The notes under the pieces were generated by a model. That model worked only from the letters and a program-made list of their open reading frames with translations. It had not been told where the DNA came from and ran no database searches. Position numbers and translations under genes: made by a program. DNA of 33,559 nucleotides from Lachnospiraceae bacterium (GTDB lineage Bacteria > Bacillota > Clostridia > Lachnospirales > Lachnospiraceae): the NCBI GenBank assembly GCA_900772845.1, contig CAAGSD010000040.1, forward strand, positions 1-33,559, written 5' to 3'. Below are positions 16,054 to 24,519 of the stretch, in pieces (positions within the stretch are counted from its first letter, which is position 1; each line of letters starts with the position of its first letter).

Positions 16054-16560
16054 ATGGAAATCGAGCGAAAGTTTACCCTGAAATCCTTACCCGACAATCT
16101 GGAAAGCTATCCTTCTCATCATATCGAGCAGGTATATCTGAATTATAATCCTGTGGTCAGAGCCAGAAAACAGGACGATGAATATTATCTCACTTACAAA
16201 GGCAGCGGCATGATGGCCAGAGATGAGAGCAATCTTCCGCTGAACGAAGTATCTTATTATCATTTACGGGAAAAAGCCGACGGCAGCGTGATCTCCAAGA
16301 GACGCTATCTGATCCCGCTGGAGCATCCCGGATTCAAAGAAGGCTTTCCCACTCCTCCTGCAGATTATTCCCTGACCATCGAGCTGGATGTTTTTGATGC
16401 CCCCTTCGCCCCTCTGATCATGGCTGAAGTGGAGTTCGGAAGTAAAGAAGCGGCAGAGGCATTTGTCCCTCCCGCATGGTTTGACAAAGATGTGACTTAC
16501 TGTAAGGAATACCACAATTCCTATCTGGCGCTGGAACTACATCACGCACCGGAGACATGA
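16054..16560 (+). CDS. CYTH domain protein
   Basis: This 168-residue protein starts with the CYTH signature MEIERKFTL (ExExK). It continues with arginine/lysine- and glutamate-bearing strands typical of the triphosphate tunnel fold (VRARKQDDEYYLTYK, RYLIPL, ELDVFDAP, EVEFGSKEAAEAF). CYTH proteins hydrolyse inorganic triphosphate or other triphosphorylated substrates, or act as adenylate cyclases; tripolyphosphatase is the more usual activity in Bacillota, and nothing here distinguishes them. It is a single-gene unit. Its 3' end overlaps the convergent aminotransferase gene by 19 bp, and no terminator is visible between them. Confidence 0.9.
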   Translation: MEIERKFTLKSLPDNLESYPSHHIEQVYLNYNPVVRARKQDDEYYLTYKGSGMMARDESNLPLNEVSYYHLREKADGSVISKRRYLIPLEHPGFKEGFPTPPADYSLTIELDVFDAPFAPLIMAEVEFGSKEAAEAFVPPAWFDKDVTYCKEYHNSYLALELHHAPET

Positions 16561-17390
16561 CAAAAATTAAAAAATTCATTGTAGAGTTCTCTTTGTAATT
16601 GATCTATCAGTTCCGGTGCTTTTCCTCCAACAGGTATTCCTTCAAAATAATCTGCGGTCAGGCAAAAGTTGCTGGAACTGGTAATCAGAATTTCATCTGC
16701 TTTTTTTAATTCTTCCAGAGAAAAAGGCTTTTCTATTACCGGTATTCCCAGTTTTCTACAGGCTTTTCTCAAATGATTTTTCGCTATTCCCGGCAAAATA
16801 AAAGGACCGTCCGGATGTGTTTGCAGACTTCCGTTATGTAATATCGCTATGTTGCTGTGGGAACATTCCGTAATACGGTCTCCCCGATGGAACACGGTTT
16901 CAAAGCATCCCTTCTTTGCGGCTTTTTGCGCTGCCATAACATTTGGAATCAGATTAAGTGTCTTGATATTGCAATACAGATATCGTACATCCTCCATAGA
17001 AGTTAACCTGATCTTCTCTTTCAGATCCCGCAAGGCACATGGTCGTATCATAATCCATAAATTAGCTCTCCCATCAGGGAATTCATGCTTTCTGTATCCG
17101 TTTCCCCTGGTTACCTGCCAATATACCGATAAAGTATCTCCTTCTACCTTACTCATCATTTCCTGTAACAGCTGTATCAGTTCCTCCGGAGAACAAGGCA
17201 CGTCAATTTGTATTTTTTCCGCACTTTTGTAAAAGCGATCCACATGTTCCTCTAATAAATAGATGACATGATTTTTGCTACAGGTAGCATCATAGACTCC
17301 ATCTCCAAAAAAATGAGACCTATCGTTCATCGGAATTTCCATATTTTCAATTTCATCGTATTTTCCGTTATAATATCCCAACGTTTTCAT
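16542..17390 (-). CDS. dat: D-amino-acid aminotransferase (PLP class IV)
   Basis: This 282-residue fold-type IV PLP enzyme moves the amino group of D-amino acids to 2-oxo acids. The PLP lysine is K143 in CNIKTLNL, and E175 in ITECSHSN holds the pyridine nitrogen. The substrate-carboxylate trap of Bacillus D-AAT is kept: R100 and H102 in TRGNGYRKHEFP, and Y33 in GDGVYD. This favours D- over branched-chain L-specificity. It is the last gene of the nine-gene minus-strand arm, 26 nt after hutD, with AGGA as ribosome site. In context it could transaminate a D-amino acid produced by the hydantoin/racemase branch. Its 3' end overlaps the CYTH gene. Confidence 0.88.
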   Translation of the reverse strand: MKTLGYYNGKYDEIENMEIPMNDRSHFFGDGVYDATCSKNHVIYLLEEHVDRFYKSAEKIQIDVPCSPEELIQLLQEMMSKVEGDTLSVYWQVTRGNGYRKHEFPDGRANLWIMIRPCALRDLKEKIRLTSMEDVRYLYCNIKTLNLIPNVMAAQKAAKKGCFETVFHRGDRITECSHSNIAILHNGSLQTHPDGPFILPGIAKNHLRKACRKLGIPVIEKPFSLEELKKADEILITSSSNFCLTADYFEGIPVGGKAPELIDQLQRELYNEFFNFCHVSGA

Positions 17391-17411
17391 TCTGTCCTGC
17401 TTTCCGTTATA

Positions 17412-17429
17412 CTATATTAAAAAATATAG
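17412..17429. repeat. AT-rich inverted repeat at the hutD 3' end
   Basis: CTATATT-AAAA-AATATAG is a perfect 7-bp inverted repeat spanning the hutD stop codon. It could fold in RNA but is purely AT, so it would be weak; it may be incidental. Confidence 0.3.
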
Positions 17430-17986
17430 AATACTACCACTTTGGTTTTTTCTTTTGCCGCCAGCACAATCTCATCCCTATTGTCCGGAGTGATCAAGAT
17501 ACTATTCCCTGCTGTAATTTCCAGATTTTTCCCCAAAACTTTTCCAGAAACCATATAGATCAGGCAATGCTTCCATTCCCGGTTTTTCTGTATCTCCACA
17601 GCGTCTCCCACATTAAATTCTTTTTCTTCCATGCACCCGTCCACACCGTTTTTCATAATAAGATTCAGATCCGTTCCACAGCCGACAGACCATATCTCAC
17701 TTTCTCCGTTGAAATGAATAATTTCTCCGGGTTCCATACATTTTTCTTCCTCTGGAAAATGCAGGACGGTTTTCCCTGTCATCATGTATAGTTCCCTGTG
17801 AAAACCATCCATTCTGGTAAATTTGCTTTCTCCGTTTTCCACGGTTGCTTTACTGATACGCCATTGAAATCTGCGTTGCGAAAATACCGCATTCTCCGGC
17901 CATATCATAATCTGGGACGTTGTTCCGCCACTCCATCGTGTTGTAATATAATCGCACTCTCTGATCACCTTATATTTCATAGTCAT
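17417..17986 (-). CDS. hutD: HutD/Ves family protein
   Basis: This 189-residue cupin-like protein of the HutD/Ves family shows TTRWSGGTTSQIMIWPE near the N-terminus, FQWRISKATVE, and FHRELYMMTGKTVL. HutD occurs in histidine-utilisation clusters, where its role is not enzymatically settled; a binding or governing role for a pathway intermediate has been proposed. The gene starts within the last 17 nt of hutI, so the two are translationally coupled. An in-frame ATG at 17980 is an equally possible start. Its presence with hutI, but without hutH or hutU, suggests that an imidazolone-type intermediate is handled here. Confidence 0.85.
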   Translation of the reverse strand: MTMKYKVIRECDYITTRWSGGTTSQIMIWPENAVFSQRRFQWRISKATVENGESKFTRMDGFHRELYMMTGKTVLHFPEEEKCMEPGEIIHFNGESEIWSVGCGTDLNLIMKNGVDGCMEEKEFNVGDAVEIQKNREWKHCLIYMVSGKVLGKNLEITAGNSILITPDNRDEIVLAAKEKTKVVVFYIF

Positions 17987-19253
17987 TTACCATAACCACT
18001 TTCCCTTTTTTAATTACTGTGTCTACCAGGTTTTCTGCTGTATAATACACCAGATATTTATAATCCGGGCATCCAAGAAGCACAATATCCGCATCTTTGC
18101 CCGTTTCCAACGAGCCAATACGTCCGGCTCTCCCCAAAGCAGCTGCTCCGTTTATTGTCAATGCTGTTACAGCTTCTTCCAGACTCATTCCCATATGAAT
18201 TACTGACAATGCGATCATCAGAGGGATATTATCCGAAAAGCAGCTCCCCGGATTAAAATCACTCGCTAAAGCAACTGCACATCCTCCATCAATCAATTTT
18301 CTGGCTGGCGCATATGGCTTATGAAGACAAAATGCGGTTGCCGGCAGCAATGTCGCCACTGTGTCTGTCTTTCCCAGCTTCTGAATATCCTGCTCTGTAA
18401 TTTTCAACAGGTGATCTGCTGAAACTGCTCCATATTTTAATCCGGCCTCCACAGCTCCAATGGAATTCATTTCATCCGCATGTACTTTGATTCCCATTCC
18501 GGCTTCCCTTGCTGCCTTAAAAAGTCTCTCTCCCTGGCTTGCTGTAAAAACGCCTTCTTCTATGAACGCATCACAATATTCTGCCAGCCCTCCTTGTACA
18601 ACCTCAGGCAAAACTTCCTGAATCAAATACGAAATATATGCGTCTCCGTCCCCGGCAAACTCTTTCCCAATAGCATGTGCTCCCAAAAAAGTCGGCACTA
18701 CTTCTACCGGTTGTTCCCGTTGCAGCCGTCTGATCACCTGCAGCTGCCTGATTTCTGTAGAAAGATTTAATCCATATCCACTCTTTCCTTCTACACAGGT
18801 TACTCCTTGTTTCAACATACGGGTTAATCTTTTTTCCCCCTGATAAAACAATTCCTCTTCTGATGCGCTGCGTGTTGCCTGCACTGTTGCTTCTATGCCT
18901 CCACCCATACGATGTATCTCAAGATACTCTTTCCCGGCAAGACGCATCATAAACTCTTCCGGTCGGTAACCTCCAAAAATAAAATGGGTATGTGAATCAA
19001 TAAATCCAGGGAGTGCACATTTTCCCTTTCCCTCCAGAATTTTGTAATCATCACCGGTTTTATTTTGATCTTTGCAATAACGGAAGGCCTCTTTTTCCGG
19101 GCCAAGGAAAGCAATTTTACCATTTTCTATTATAATAGAAGTATCCTTTCTGCAATGGAGAGTCTTCATTTTCTCTCCATGTACTGCTTTCTTACCTTCC
19201 GGCGTAGCAACCAGACTAATATTTCTAATGATCATGTCCATAGTAATCTCCAT
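17970..19253 (-). CDS. hutI: Imidazolonepropionase
   Basis: This 427-residue amidohydrolase-superfamily enzyme opens 4-imidazolone-5-propionate to N-formimino-L-glutamate, the third step of histidine degradation. Strong HutI signatures are GFIDSHTHFIFGG (H88, H90), GGGIEATVQATR, VEGKSGYGL, FLGAHAIGKEF, KVHADEMN, SADHLL and ASDFNPGSC. All expected metal and substrate residues are present. GGAGG lies 13 nt before the ATG at 19253; ATGs at 19241 and 19235 are alternatives. It overlaps hutD. Histidase and urocanase genes are absent from the window, so the imidazolone may come from another source or from genes elsewhere. Confidence 0.94.
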   Translation of the reverse strand: MEITMDMIIRNISLVATPEGKKAVHGEKMKTLHCRKDTSIIIENGKIAFLGPEKEAFRYCKDQNKTGDDYKILEGKGKCALPGFIDSHTHFIFGGYRPEEFMMRLAGKEYLEIHRMGGGIEATVQATRSASEEELFYQGEKRLTRMLKQGVTCVEGKSGYGLNLSTEIRQLQVIRRLQREQPVEVVPTFLGAHAIGKEFAGDGDAYISYLIQEVLPEVVQGGLAEYCDAFIEEGVFTASQGERLFKAAREAGMGIKVHADEMNSIGAVEAGLKYGAVSADHLLKITEQDIQKLGKTDTVATLLPATAFCLHKPYAPARKLIDGGCAVALASDFNPGSCFSDNIPLMIALSVIHMGMSLEEAVTALTINGAAALGRAGRIGSLETGKDADIVLLGCPDYKYLVYYTAENLVDTVIKKGKVVMVNDYEI

Positions 19254-19277
19254 TCCGCAGACGATTCCTCCGGCCCA

Positions 19278-20612
19278 TCAGCTTTGCAGCTGCTTCATTA
19301 CTGCCTGCACCTTTTCAATGATTTCCGTTTCACTCACATTGCACAGCTTTCCTTCATGTACTGTGGTTCTGCCGTTTACCACCACCTCACGAATCGCAGT
19401 CGGCTGCATGGAATAGACAAGATTCGGTAATACCTGTTCCAGATTTTCTGATATCGGCTGCATCGACATATCATCCATCGCAATCCCGACGAAATCAGCC
19501 AGATATCCCTTCTCTATCTTTCCTGCTGTAAGATCCAACAATTCTGCGCCTTCGGATGTCCCCATGGCAAAAGTATCTTTGTAATTAATGCACATTGCGT
19601 CACAAGTGCTCGCCTTTTGCAGCATAGCACACATTCTCATTTCTTCAAAAACACTGATTCTGTTATTGCTGCAAGCTCCATCACTGCCAAGGCCGATTCT
19701 TACACCGGATTTTTTCATCAATGGAATATTAGTGATACCATCTGCCAAAAACATATTGCTGGAAGGGCAATAGACCAGATTGCCGCCCTTTTCTCCAAGC
19801 AGCTTTATCTCACTGTCTTTCAACCATACACCATGTATGATAACTGTACTTTCATCAACCACACCATATTTATCCAATACTTCTATGGGAGTAAGTCCTC
19901 CAAATTCTTTTTTCACCTGTTCCACTTCGAATGGTTCCTCTGCAACGTGGATATGAAATTTACTTCCGAATTCTTTTGCAAGTTGATGCCCTTCCTGAAC
20001 CATCTCAATGGTAGCTGCATGAAGACTGTGTGGTGCTGGCAGCACCGATACCATGGGATCTTTTGCATATTTATCATGTATATACCTTGTATTTGTCACC
20101 GCATCGGAAATCGATTCCACATATCCTGCCGGTGCTCCGGCCCAATCATACATCGTTCTGGCCAGCACTAACCGGATCCCCAGCGTTTTTGCCGCCTTAA
20201 TGATCATCTCATCGCTTTCCGGGCCATAATTGTGCAGATAGAAAAAATCGCAGACAGTAGTAACACCACACTTCATCATTTCAGCAAAAGCAAATAAAGC
20301 TCCCTGATAAATATCTTCTCTTGTCATTTTGGGAGAATATTTGTATAAGGCCTCGTCCCGCCATTCCAAAAAAGGCCTGTCGCAGGACAGCCCTCGTAAA
20401 AGACTTTGAAAACAGTGGTTGTGTGCATTGATCGTCCCCGGCACTAAAACCATTTTCTCCCATTTTTCTATAACAGCGCTGCTATCCTTATACCGAGTCT
20501 CAATATCCGTGCATTTACCAGTTTCAAGAATGATTCCATCCTCTATACAGACCGCCTGTTTTGTTAAAAAACCATTTTCCGTATACAGAAGTTCCGGCTC
20601 AATTATTCTCAT
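19278..20612 (-). CDS. COG0402 amidohydrolase (deaminase), paralogue 1
   Basis: This 444-residue Zn-dependent amidohydrolase/deaminase is of the SsnA/SAH-deaminase/guanine-deaminase group. Metal and catalytic motifs are NAHNHCF (H64, H66), FHIHVAEEP, VIIHGVWL, YCPSSNMFLADG and GSDGACSNN. Related COG0402 members act on 8-oxoguanine, S-adenosylhomocysteine, isoxanthopterin, atrazine products, creatinine or formimino-glutamate; the exact substrate cannot be read from sequence. Given hutI next door (24 nt), N-formimino-glutamate or another cyclic or amidine substrate is an attractive guess. The ATG at 20612 is chosen over 20618 because AGAGG then sits 6 nt upstream rather than abutting the start. 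Confidence 0.88.
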   Translation of the reverse strand: MRIIEPELLYTENGFLTKQAVCIEDGIILETGKCTDIETRYKDSSAVIEKWEKMVLVPGTINAHNHCFQSLLRGLSCDRPFLEWRDEALYKYSPKMTREDIYQGALFAFAEMMKCGVTTVCDFFYLHNYGPESDEMIIKAAKTLGIRLVLARTMYDWAGAPAGYVESISDAVTNTRYIHDKYAKDPMVSVLPAPHSLHAATIEMVQEGHQLAKEFGSKFHIHVAEEPFEVEQVKKEFGGLTPIEVLDKYGVVDESTVIIHGVWLKDSEIKLLGEKGGNLVYCPSSNMFLADGITNIPLMKKSGVRIGLGSDGACSNNRISVFEEMRMCAMLQKASTCDAMCINYKDTFAMGTSEGAELLDLTAGKIEKGYLADFVGIAMDDMSMQPISENLEQVLPNLVYSMQPTAIREVVVNGRTTVHEGKLCNVSETEIIEKVQAVMKQLQS

Positions 20613-20628
20613 AGTCATCCTCTTTTCA

Positions 20629-21270
20629 CTACTTCTTTATCTGTTCATAACAAAATAATCCCGTTGCCAAAAACATACCGCAGGCGACACCATCATAGCA
20701 TTTTACCGGGTAACACTGTTCAATATCCTTATCCCAAAGAGTGTAATTTGCGCACCCAAGAACAATTCCTTCAGGATGCCACCGCTCCACCGCTTCTCCC
20801 GCAGCTTCCAGTACTGCTTCTCTGGTCTCCTCCTTCACTGCAACAGCTCCGCAATACTGATCCATACAATAATTATCCCGGATCATACGTCTTTTTCGTT
20901 GTCCGGACCTTACTGACGGAGAAATCACAGCGAAACTGCTGCATTGCATGGAGGCCATACGAATAGATGCTTCCCCGATTCCTATCACAGGTTTCGTTGT
21001 TATCTCTCTCAGCAGCATCAGATTAGGATCCAGGTGGCAGCCGATCAGATAAGCATCATATAGCACATCATTCCTGATAAGCTGCAGCATTCCCTCTTCT
21101 GCTTTTTGTACATCTTCTAAGGATGTGATCAATTTCGGCATATAGGAAAGCGTCTTCACGGTAGTTTCCACTCCCGGCAACGATAAAATTTCTGCCTTTG
21201 TTTCAATCTTTTTGGTTGTTTCTTTGTCACTATTTGGATTTATGATCAAAAGCCGTATATTTGTTCCCAT
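20629..21270 (-). CDS. Asp/Glu/hydantoin racemase family protein
   Basis: This 213-residue cofactor-independent racemase of the Asp/Glu/hydantoin racemase superfamily has IINPNSDKETT near the N-terminus. The two catalytic cysteines lie in LIGCHLDPNLM (C78) and LGCANYTLWD (C173). These match the hydantoin/allantoin racemase branch, which interconverts 5-substituted hydantoin or allantoin enantiomers. The ATG at 21270 overlaps the permease stop by one base (TAATG) and has AAAGG seven nt upstream. A longer in-frame start at 21336 would lie inside the permease gene. It fits the same pathway as the hydantoinase-like and carbamoylase-like genes on the plus strand. Confidence 0.88.
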   Translation of the reverse strand: MGTNIRLLIINPNSDKETTKKIETKAEILSLPGVETTVKTLSYMPKLITSLEDVQKAEEGMLQLIRNDVLYDAYLIGCHLDPNLMLLREITTKPVIGIGEASIRMASMQCSSFAVISPSVRSGQRKRRMIRDNYCMDQYCGAVAVKEETREAVLEAAGEAVERWHPEGIVLGCANYTLWDKDIEQCYPVKCYDGVACGMFLATGLFCYEQIKK

Positions 21271-21956
21271 TATTTTGCCTTTCTCACATTTGCCTCTACT
21301 CTGCGGAAAATGTAGGATACCAGTTCTGTAATGCATAAATATATGATCGCAACAATCACAAGAGGTGCGAACGGGCGGAAACTGTTACCTCTGATCACAT
21401 CTGCCACAAACATCAGGTCAGCCAGTCCGATAACTGATACCTGGGATGAAGTCTTGATCATTACTATAAATTCATTTGCTAACGCAGGAAGCGCATTTTT
21501 TAATGCCTGCGGTAAAACAATCTTCATAATGGTATCCCTGTGTGTAAATCCAAGAGATACTGCTGCTTCTGTCTGTCCGGCATCTACTGATAAAATACCT
21601 CCACGTATAATCTCACAAACATAAGCTGCACTATTCAATCCTAGCGCCAACACACCTGAAATCAGACGATTAAACTGCACTCCCCAGATTTTCATATCCG
21701 GCATCTGGAATCCCAAAAGAGGCAGCCCGTAATAAACCATGGAAATCTGCACCAGTACTGGAGTTCCTCTGATGAATTCAACATATAAGGCTACAATGAA
21801 TTTGAGGAATTTATTTTTTCCAATACGTATCACCGAACACAGTGCACCCAATAGAAAACCTATTACTATTGCTAACAGGGAAACGATAATCGTGATCTTT
21901 ACACCTGTCAGCAGATAATCCTGATAATTTACTACTAATTTCCATAAACCACTCAT
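21270..21956 (-). CDS. Polar amino-acid ABC transporter permease
   Basis: This 228-residue inner-membrane permease of the HisM/GlnP family has about five hydrophobic helices. The cytoplasmic EAA-type loop (AAVSLGFTHRDTIMKIVLPQALKNALP in part, residues about 140-165) docks with the ATPase. It pairs with the binding lipoprotein and the ATPase upstream, although one amidohydrolase gene separates them. Only one permease gene is present, so it probably acts as a homodimer. The substrate should be small and zwitterionic or imidazole-like, but specificity cannot be read. Confidence 0.93.
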   Translation of the reverse strand: MSGLWKLVVNYQDYLLTGVKITIIVSLLAIVIGFLLGALCSVIRIGKNKFLKFIVALYVEFIRGTPVLVQISMVYYGLPLLGFQMPDMKIWGVQFNRLISGVLALGLNSAAYVCEIIRGGILSVDAGQTEAAVSLGFTHRDTIMKIVLPQALKNALPALANEFIVMIKTSSQVSVIGLADLMFVADVIRGNSFRPFAPLVIVAIIYLCITELVSYIFRRVEANVRKAK

Positions 21957-21977
21957 ATGTTTTTCCTCGCATTTTCC

Positions 21978-23462
21978 TTATAAATAGTTGCCCGTGTGCA
22001 TGACACGGTAATAAGCATCCTCATAGCTATTTCGAAGTGGCAGTGCTTCTTTCTCAGCAACAGACTGCTGCGGCTTCATTTTTTCGGATACTTCCTTGAA
22101 AGCATTGATCACTTCCTGCTCATCAAAGGTTGTAATTTTTCCATTCTCCACCACTGTTTTCCCGTCAATCAACACAGTCCGGACTGACTTTCCGTTTTCA
22201 CAATAGACTAGCTGATTCACAAAATTATTGTGTGGAAGAAATCGTTCATTATCAATGTCCAGGATTGTCATATCTGCCTTTCTTCCTTCCGTAAGCAATC
22301 CCAATTCTTCCTCCAGACATGCACACGCAGCTCCGTTATAAGTAGCCATGTGTAATGCTTCCTGTGCTCCTATCCATTCCTTATAATCCGGTGTCTGAAC
22401 TTTCTGTAAAAGTGCAGATAATTTCAAAGATTCAAACAGATTCAAGGAATCGCTGCAGCTTGTATTGTCCGTTCCCAGGCCAACTTCCACTCCTGCTTTC
22501 AACAATTTTGCGATCGGTGCTATTCCGCTTCCCAATTTCAGGTTAGAAGCCGGATTATGTACTGTCTTGCAATGATACCTGCTCAGAAGTTCTATATCTC
22601 TGTCATCGACCCATACAGTATGTATTGCATTTAAGTTGGGATAAAGCAGATCATTGTCCGCCATCCACTGTACCATACTCTTGCCATAGAACAGGTATCC
22701 GGTCTCTCTCTGTACGCGTGTTTCCAGCACATGGGATACCGTTGGAATATGGTACTTTTCTGATAAATCTCTCATTCCCTGCATCAATTTTATCGTAGAT
22801 CTCTGCGGTCCGGATGGTGATAAGACACTTCTCTGTACCGCATCCGGTGTATTATATTTCCTGATCAAACCTTCTACATAATCCAATATTTCCGTTTCAG
22901 GCATTATTTTCGATTGTTCAATTTTCTTCTGAATCTCCGGATCCAGAATAGACTCCAAATAAGGTATGGTCTTATAATTCGGCTTATTGGACAAATGAAC
23001 GCTGACATCTGCCCGAAGTCCCGCCGTTTTATATGCTTTCATGACCATATCGTAATGTTCTTCACTAAACGTCGGACAATGTACCACATCATCAATAATC
23101 ATGGTGGTCCCACATTTTAATAGTTCAATACATCCAAACAGCGTTTTAATGTAAACATCTTCCGGAGTCTCTTTTCTTCCGCTAAAATAAGGCTTTGTAT
23201 ACAACATCCAGACTTCCAACGGAAGATTATCAAAAGCTCCCTTTACAAAATGACAATGCGTATGAATATGTGCATTTATCATACCTGGTATCACTATCGC
23301 ATTTTCGGCTGATATTACCTCATCATATTCTCCCGGCTGTACCTCTACAGGATCCGTGATCTTTTCAATCCGGTTGTCCTGAATGATTATATCTTTCTTC
23401 TCAAATACGGCTTTTGCACCCTGCTGTCTGTGAACCAGACCTCCGTGAACCAGTTTTCTCAT
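21978..23462 (-). CDS. COG0402 amidohydrolase (deaminase), paralogue 2
   Basis: This 494-residue metal-dependent amidohydrolase related to guanine, SAH and hydroxyatrazine deaminases is only distantly like the other COG0402 enzyme in this operon. Motifs are NAHIHTHCHF (H65, H67), PTVSHVLETRVQ, NAIHTVWVDD, VHNPASNLKLGSG and GLGTDNTSCSD, which cover all expected metal-binding positions. The C-terminal 40 residues or so extend beyond the usual domain. It is wedged between the binding protein and permease genes of the transporter. This position strongly suggests that it acts on the imported compound or its first product. The exact substrate is unknown. Confidence 0.87.
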   Translation of the reverse strand: MRKLVHGGLVHRQQGAKAVFEKKDIIIQDNRIEKITDPVEVQPGEYDEVISAENAIVIPGMINAHIHTHCHFVKGAFDNLPLEVWMLYTKPYFSGRKETPEDVYIKTLFGCIELLKCGTTMIIDDVVHCPTFSEEHYDMVMKAYKTAGLRADVSVHLSNKPNYKTIPYLESILDPEIQKKIEQSKIMPETEILDYVEGLIRKYNTPDAVQRSVLSPSGPQRSTIKLMQGMRDLSEKYHIPTVSHVLETRVQRETGYLFYGKSMVQWMADNDLLYPNLNAIHTVWVDDRDIELLSRYHCKTVHNPASNLKLGSGIAPIAKLLKAGVEVGLGTDNTSCSDSLNLFESLKLSALLQKVQTPDYKEWIGAQEALHMATYNGAACACLEEELGLLTEGRKADMTILDIDNERFLPHNNFVNQLVYCENGKSVRTVLIDGKTVVENGKITTFDEQEVINAFKEVSEKMKPQQSVAEKEALPLRNSYEDAYYRVMHTGNYL

Positions 23463-23480
23463 AAATTACACCTCTTTTGT

Positions 23481-23508
23481 GAAAGGGAAGCTGAAACGCT
23501 TCCCTTTC
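23481..23508 (-). promoter_or_regulatory. Stable intercistronic hairpin after the binding-protein gene
   Basis: An 11-bp perfect stem (GAAAGGGAAGC / GCTTCCCTTTC) with a 6-nt loop lies between the binding-protein stop and the next gene. No U-run follows. Such hairpins often protect the upstream mRNA and raise binding-protein levels over the rest of an ABC operon. That role is inferred. Confidence 0.65.
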
Positions 23509-23520
23509 CGTTTCTTTCAG

Positions 23521-24468
23521 TTAGTTTGCTGCATTTGCCTTGACTGCCTTAGAAGCAAGTTCACTGTACTGTGTTAACCACTCTTCGATCTTGCCTTCCT
23601 CTACAAGCTTATCTACCACACCATTGATCACAGTCTGCAGATCCTCACATCCTTTATTCATTGCTACCGCATAGGTTTTCGCATAGGAACCTTCCATCAC
23701 TGCATCACTATAGGTTAATTCCGGATATGCCTCCAGATACTGCTGGCCTACAGATCTTTCAACCACAATGCCATCTACATTGCCAGCCTTCAGTTCCATT
23801 ACAGAAGTCGGAAGATTAGGTGATGAAAAAATATCCGCATCTGTAATAAAGTCCTGTGTAAACTTCTCCTGAATCGATCCGGAATTTGCTGCAATCTTTT
23901 TTCCGTAAAAATCTTCCAGCGTACTTAGTTCCTCGGCTCTGTCTGCCTGGATCATCATTCTATCCTGGCATTCGATATAAGAATCAGAGAAATCCGCTAC
24001 TTCCTTTCTCTCATCCGTAGGGGTCATACCATCAATACAAATATCTACCATTCCTGCTGTCAGTGATGAAAGCAATGCCTTAAACTGCATAGGCTCAAGC
24101 TGAATATCCACACCTATCTCATCTGCGATCGCTTTAGCAATCTCAACATCAATGCCTACAGGATCTGAACTGTCCGAAGTTGTATCTACAAATGCAAACG
24201 GTGCATATGCAGAATCCGTTCCTACCACCAATACTCCTTTGTCAATAATGGCCTGTACACTATCCCCGATAGGGTATCCTGACTTCGTCGTTGCAGTCGT
24301 TGCAGCCGTTGCAGCAGCTTCTTCAGTAGTGGCCTCCACAGTTTTTGCTTCTGTCGACACGGTACTCTCTGTTGTTGCAGGTTCCGCAGTAGATCCGCAG
24401 CCTGTCATTGCTGCGATCATAGCGGTACATACTGCCATTGCCATAAGTTTTCTTCCTGTCTTTTTCAT
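23521..24468 (-). CDS. Amino-acid-type ABC transporter substrate-binding lipoprotein
   Basis: This 315-residue family-3 solute-binding lipoprotein has a signal peptide ending in the lipobox MTGC with C24 as the lipidated residue. A Thr/Ala/Glu-rich linker (about 27-65) comes before the mature domain, which contains VLVVGTDSAYAPFAF, GIDVEIAKAIADEIG and DICIDGMTPTDERK. These are typical of polar amino-acid binding proteins (GlnH/HisJ). The conserved Arg and Asp that bind the alpha-amino and carboxyl groups of amino acids appear likely to be present, so an amino-acid-like ligand is expected. It follows the ATPase gene after 51 nt and is followed by a stabilising hairpin. Confidence 0.94.
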   Translation of the reverse strand: MKKTGRKLMAMAVCTAMIAAMTGCGSTAEPATTESTVSTEAKTVEATTEEAAATAATTATTKSGYPIGDSVQAIIDKGVLVVGTDSAYAPFAFVDTTSDSSDPVGIDVEIAKAIADEIGVDIQLEPMQFKALLSSLTAGMVDICIDGMTPTDERKEVADFSDSYIECQDRMMIQADRAEELSTLEDFYGKKIAANSGSIQEKFTQDFITDADIFSSPNLPTSVMELKAGNVDGIVVERSVGQQYLEAYPELTYSDAVMEGSYAKTYAVAMNKGCEDLQTVINGVVDKLVEEGKIEEWLTQYSELASKAVKANAAN

Positions 24469-24519
24469 AATTTTTCTCCTTTTCTTGACTTTATTTTAAA
24501 CCGCATATATACGGCTTAA

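Noticed and set aside
17417..19253. A complete histidine-utilisation (hut) operon
   Set aside because: Only hutI and hutD are recognisable; no histidase or urocanase is in the window, so the usual histidine route is not supported.
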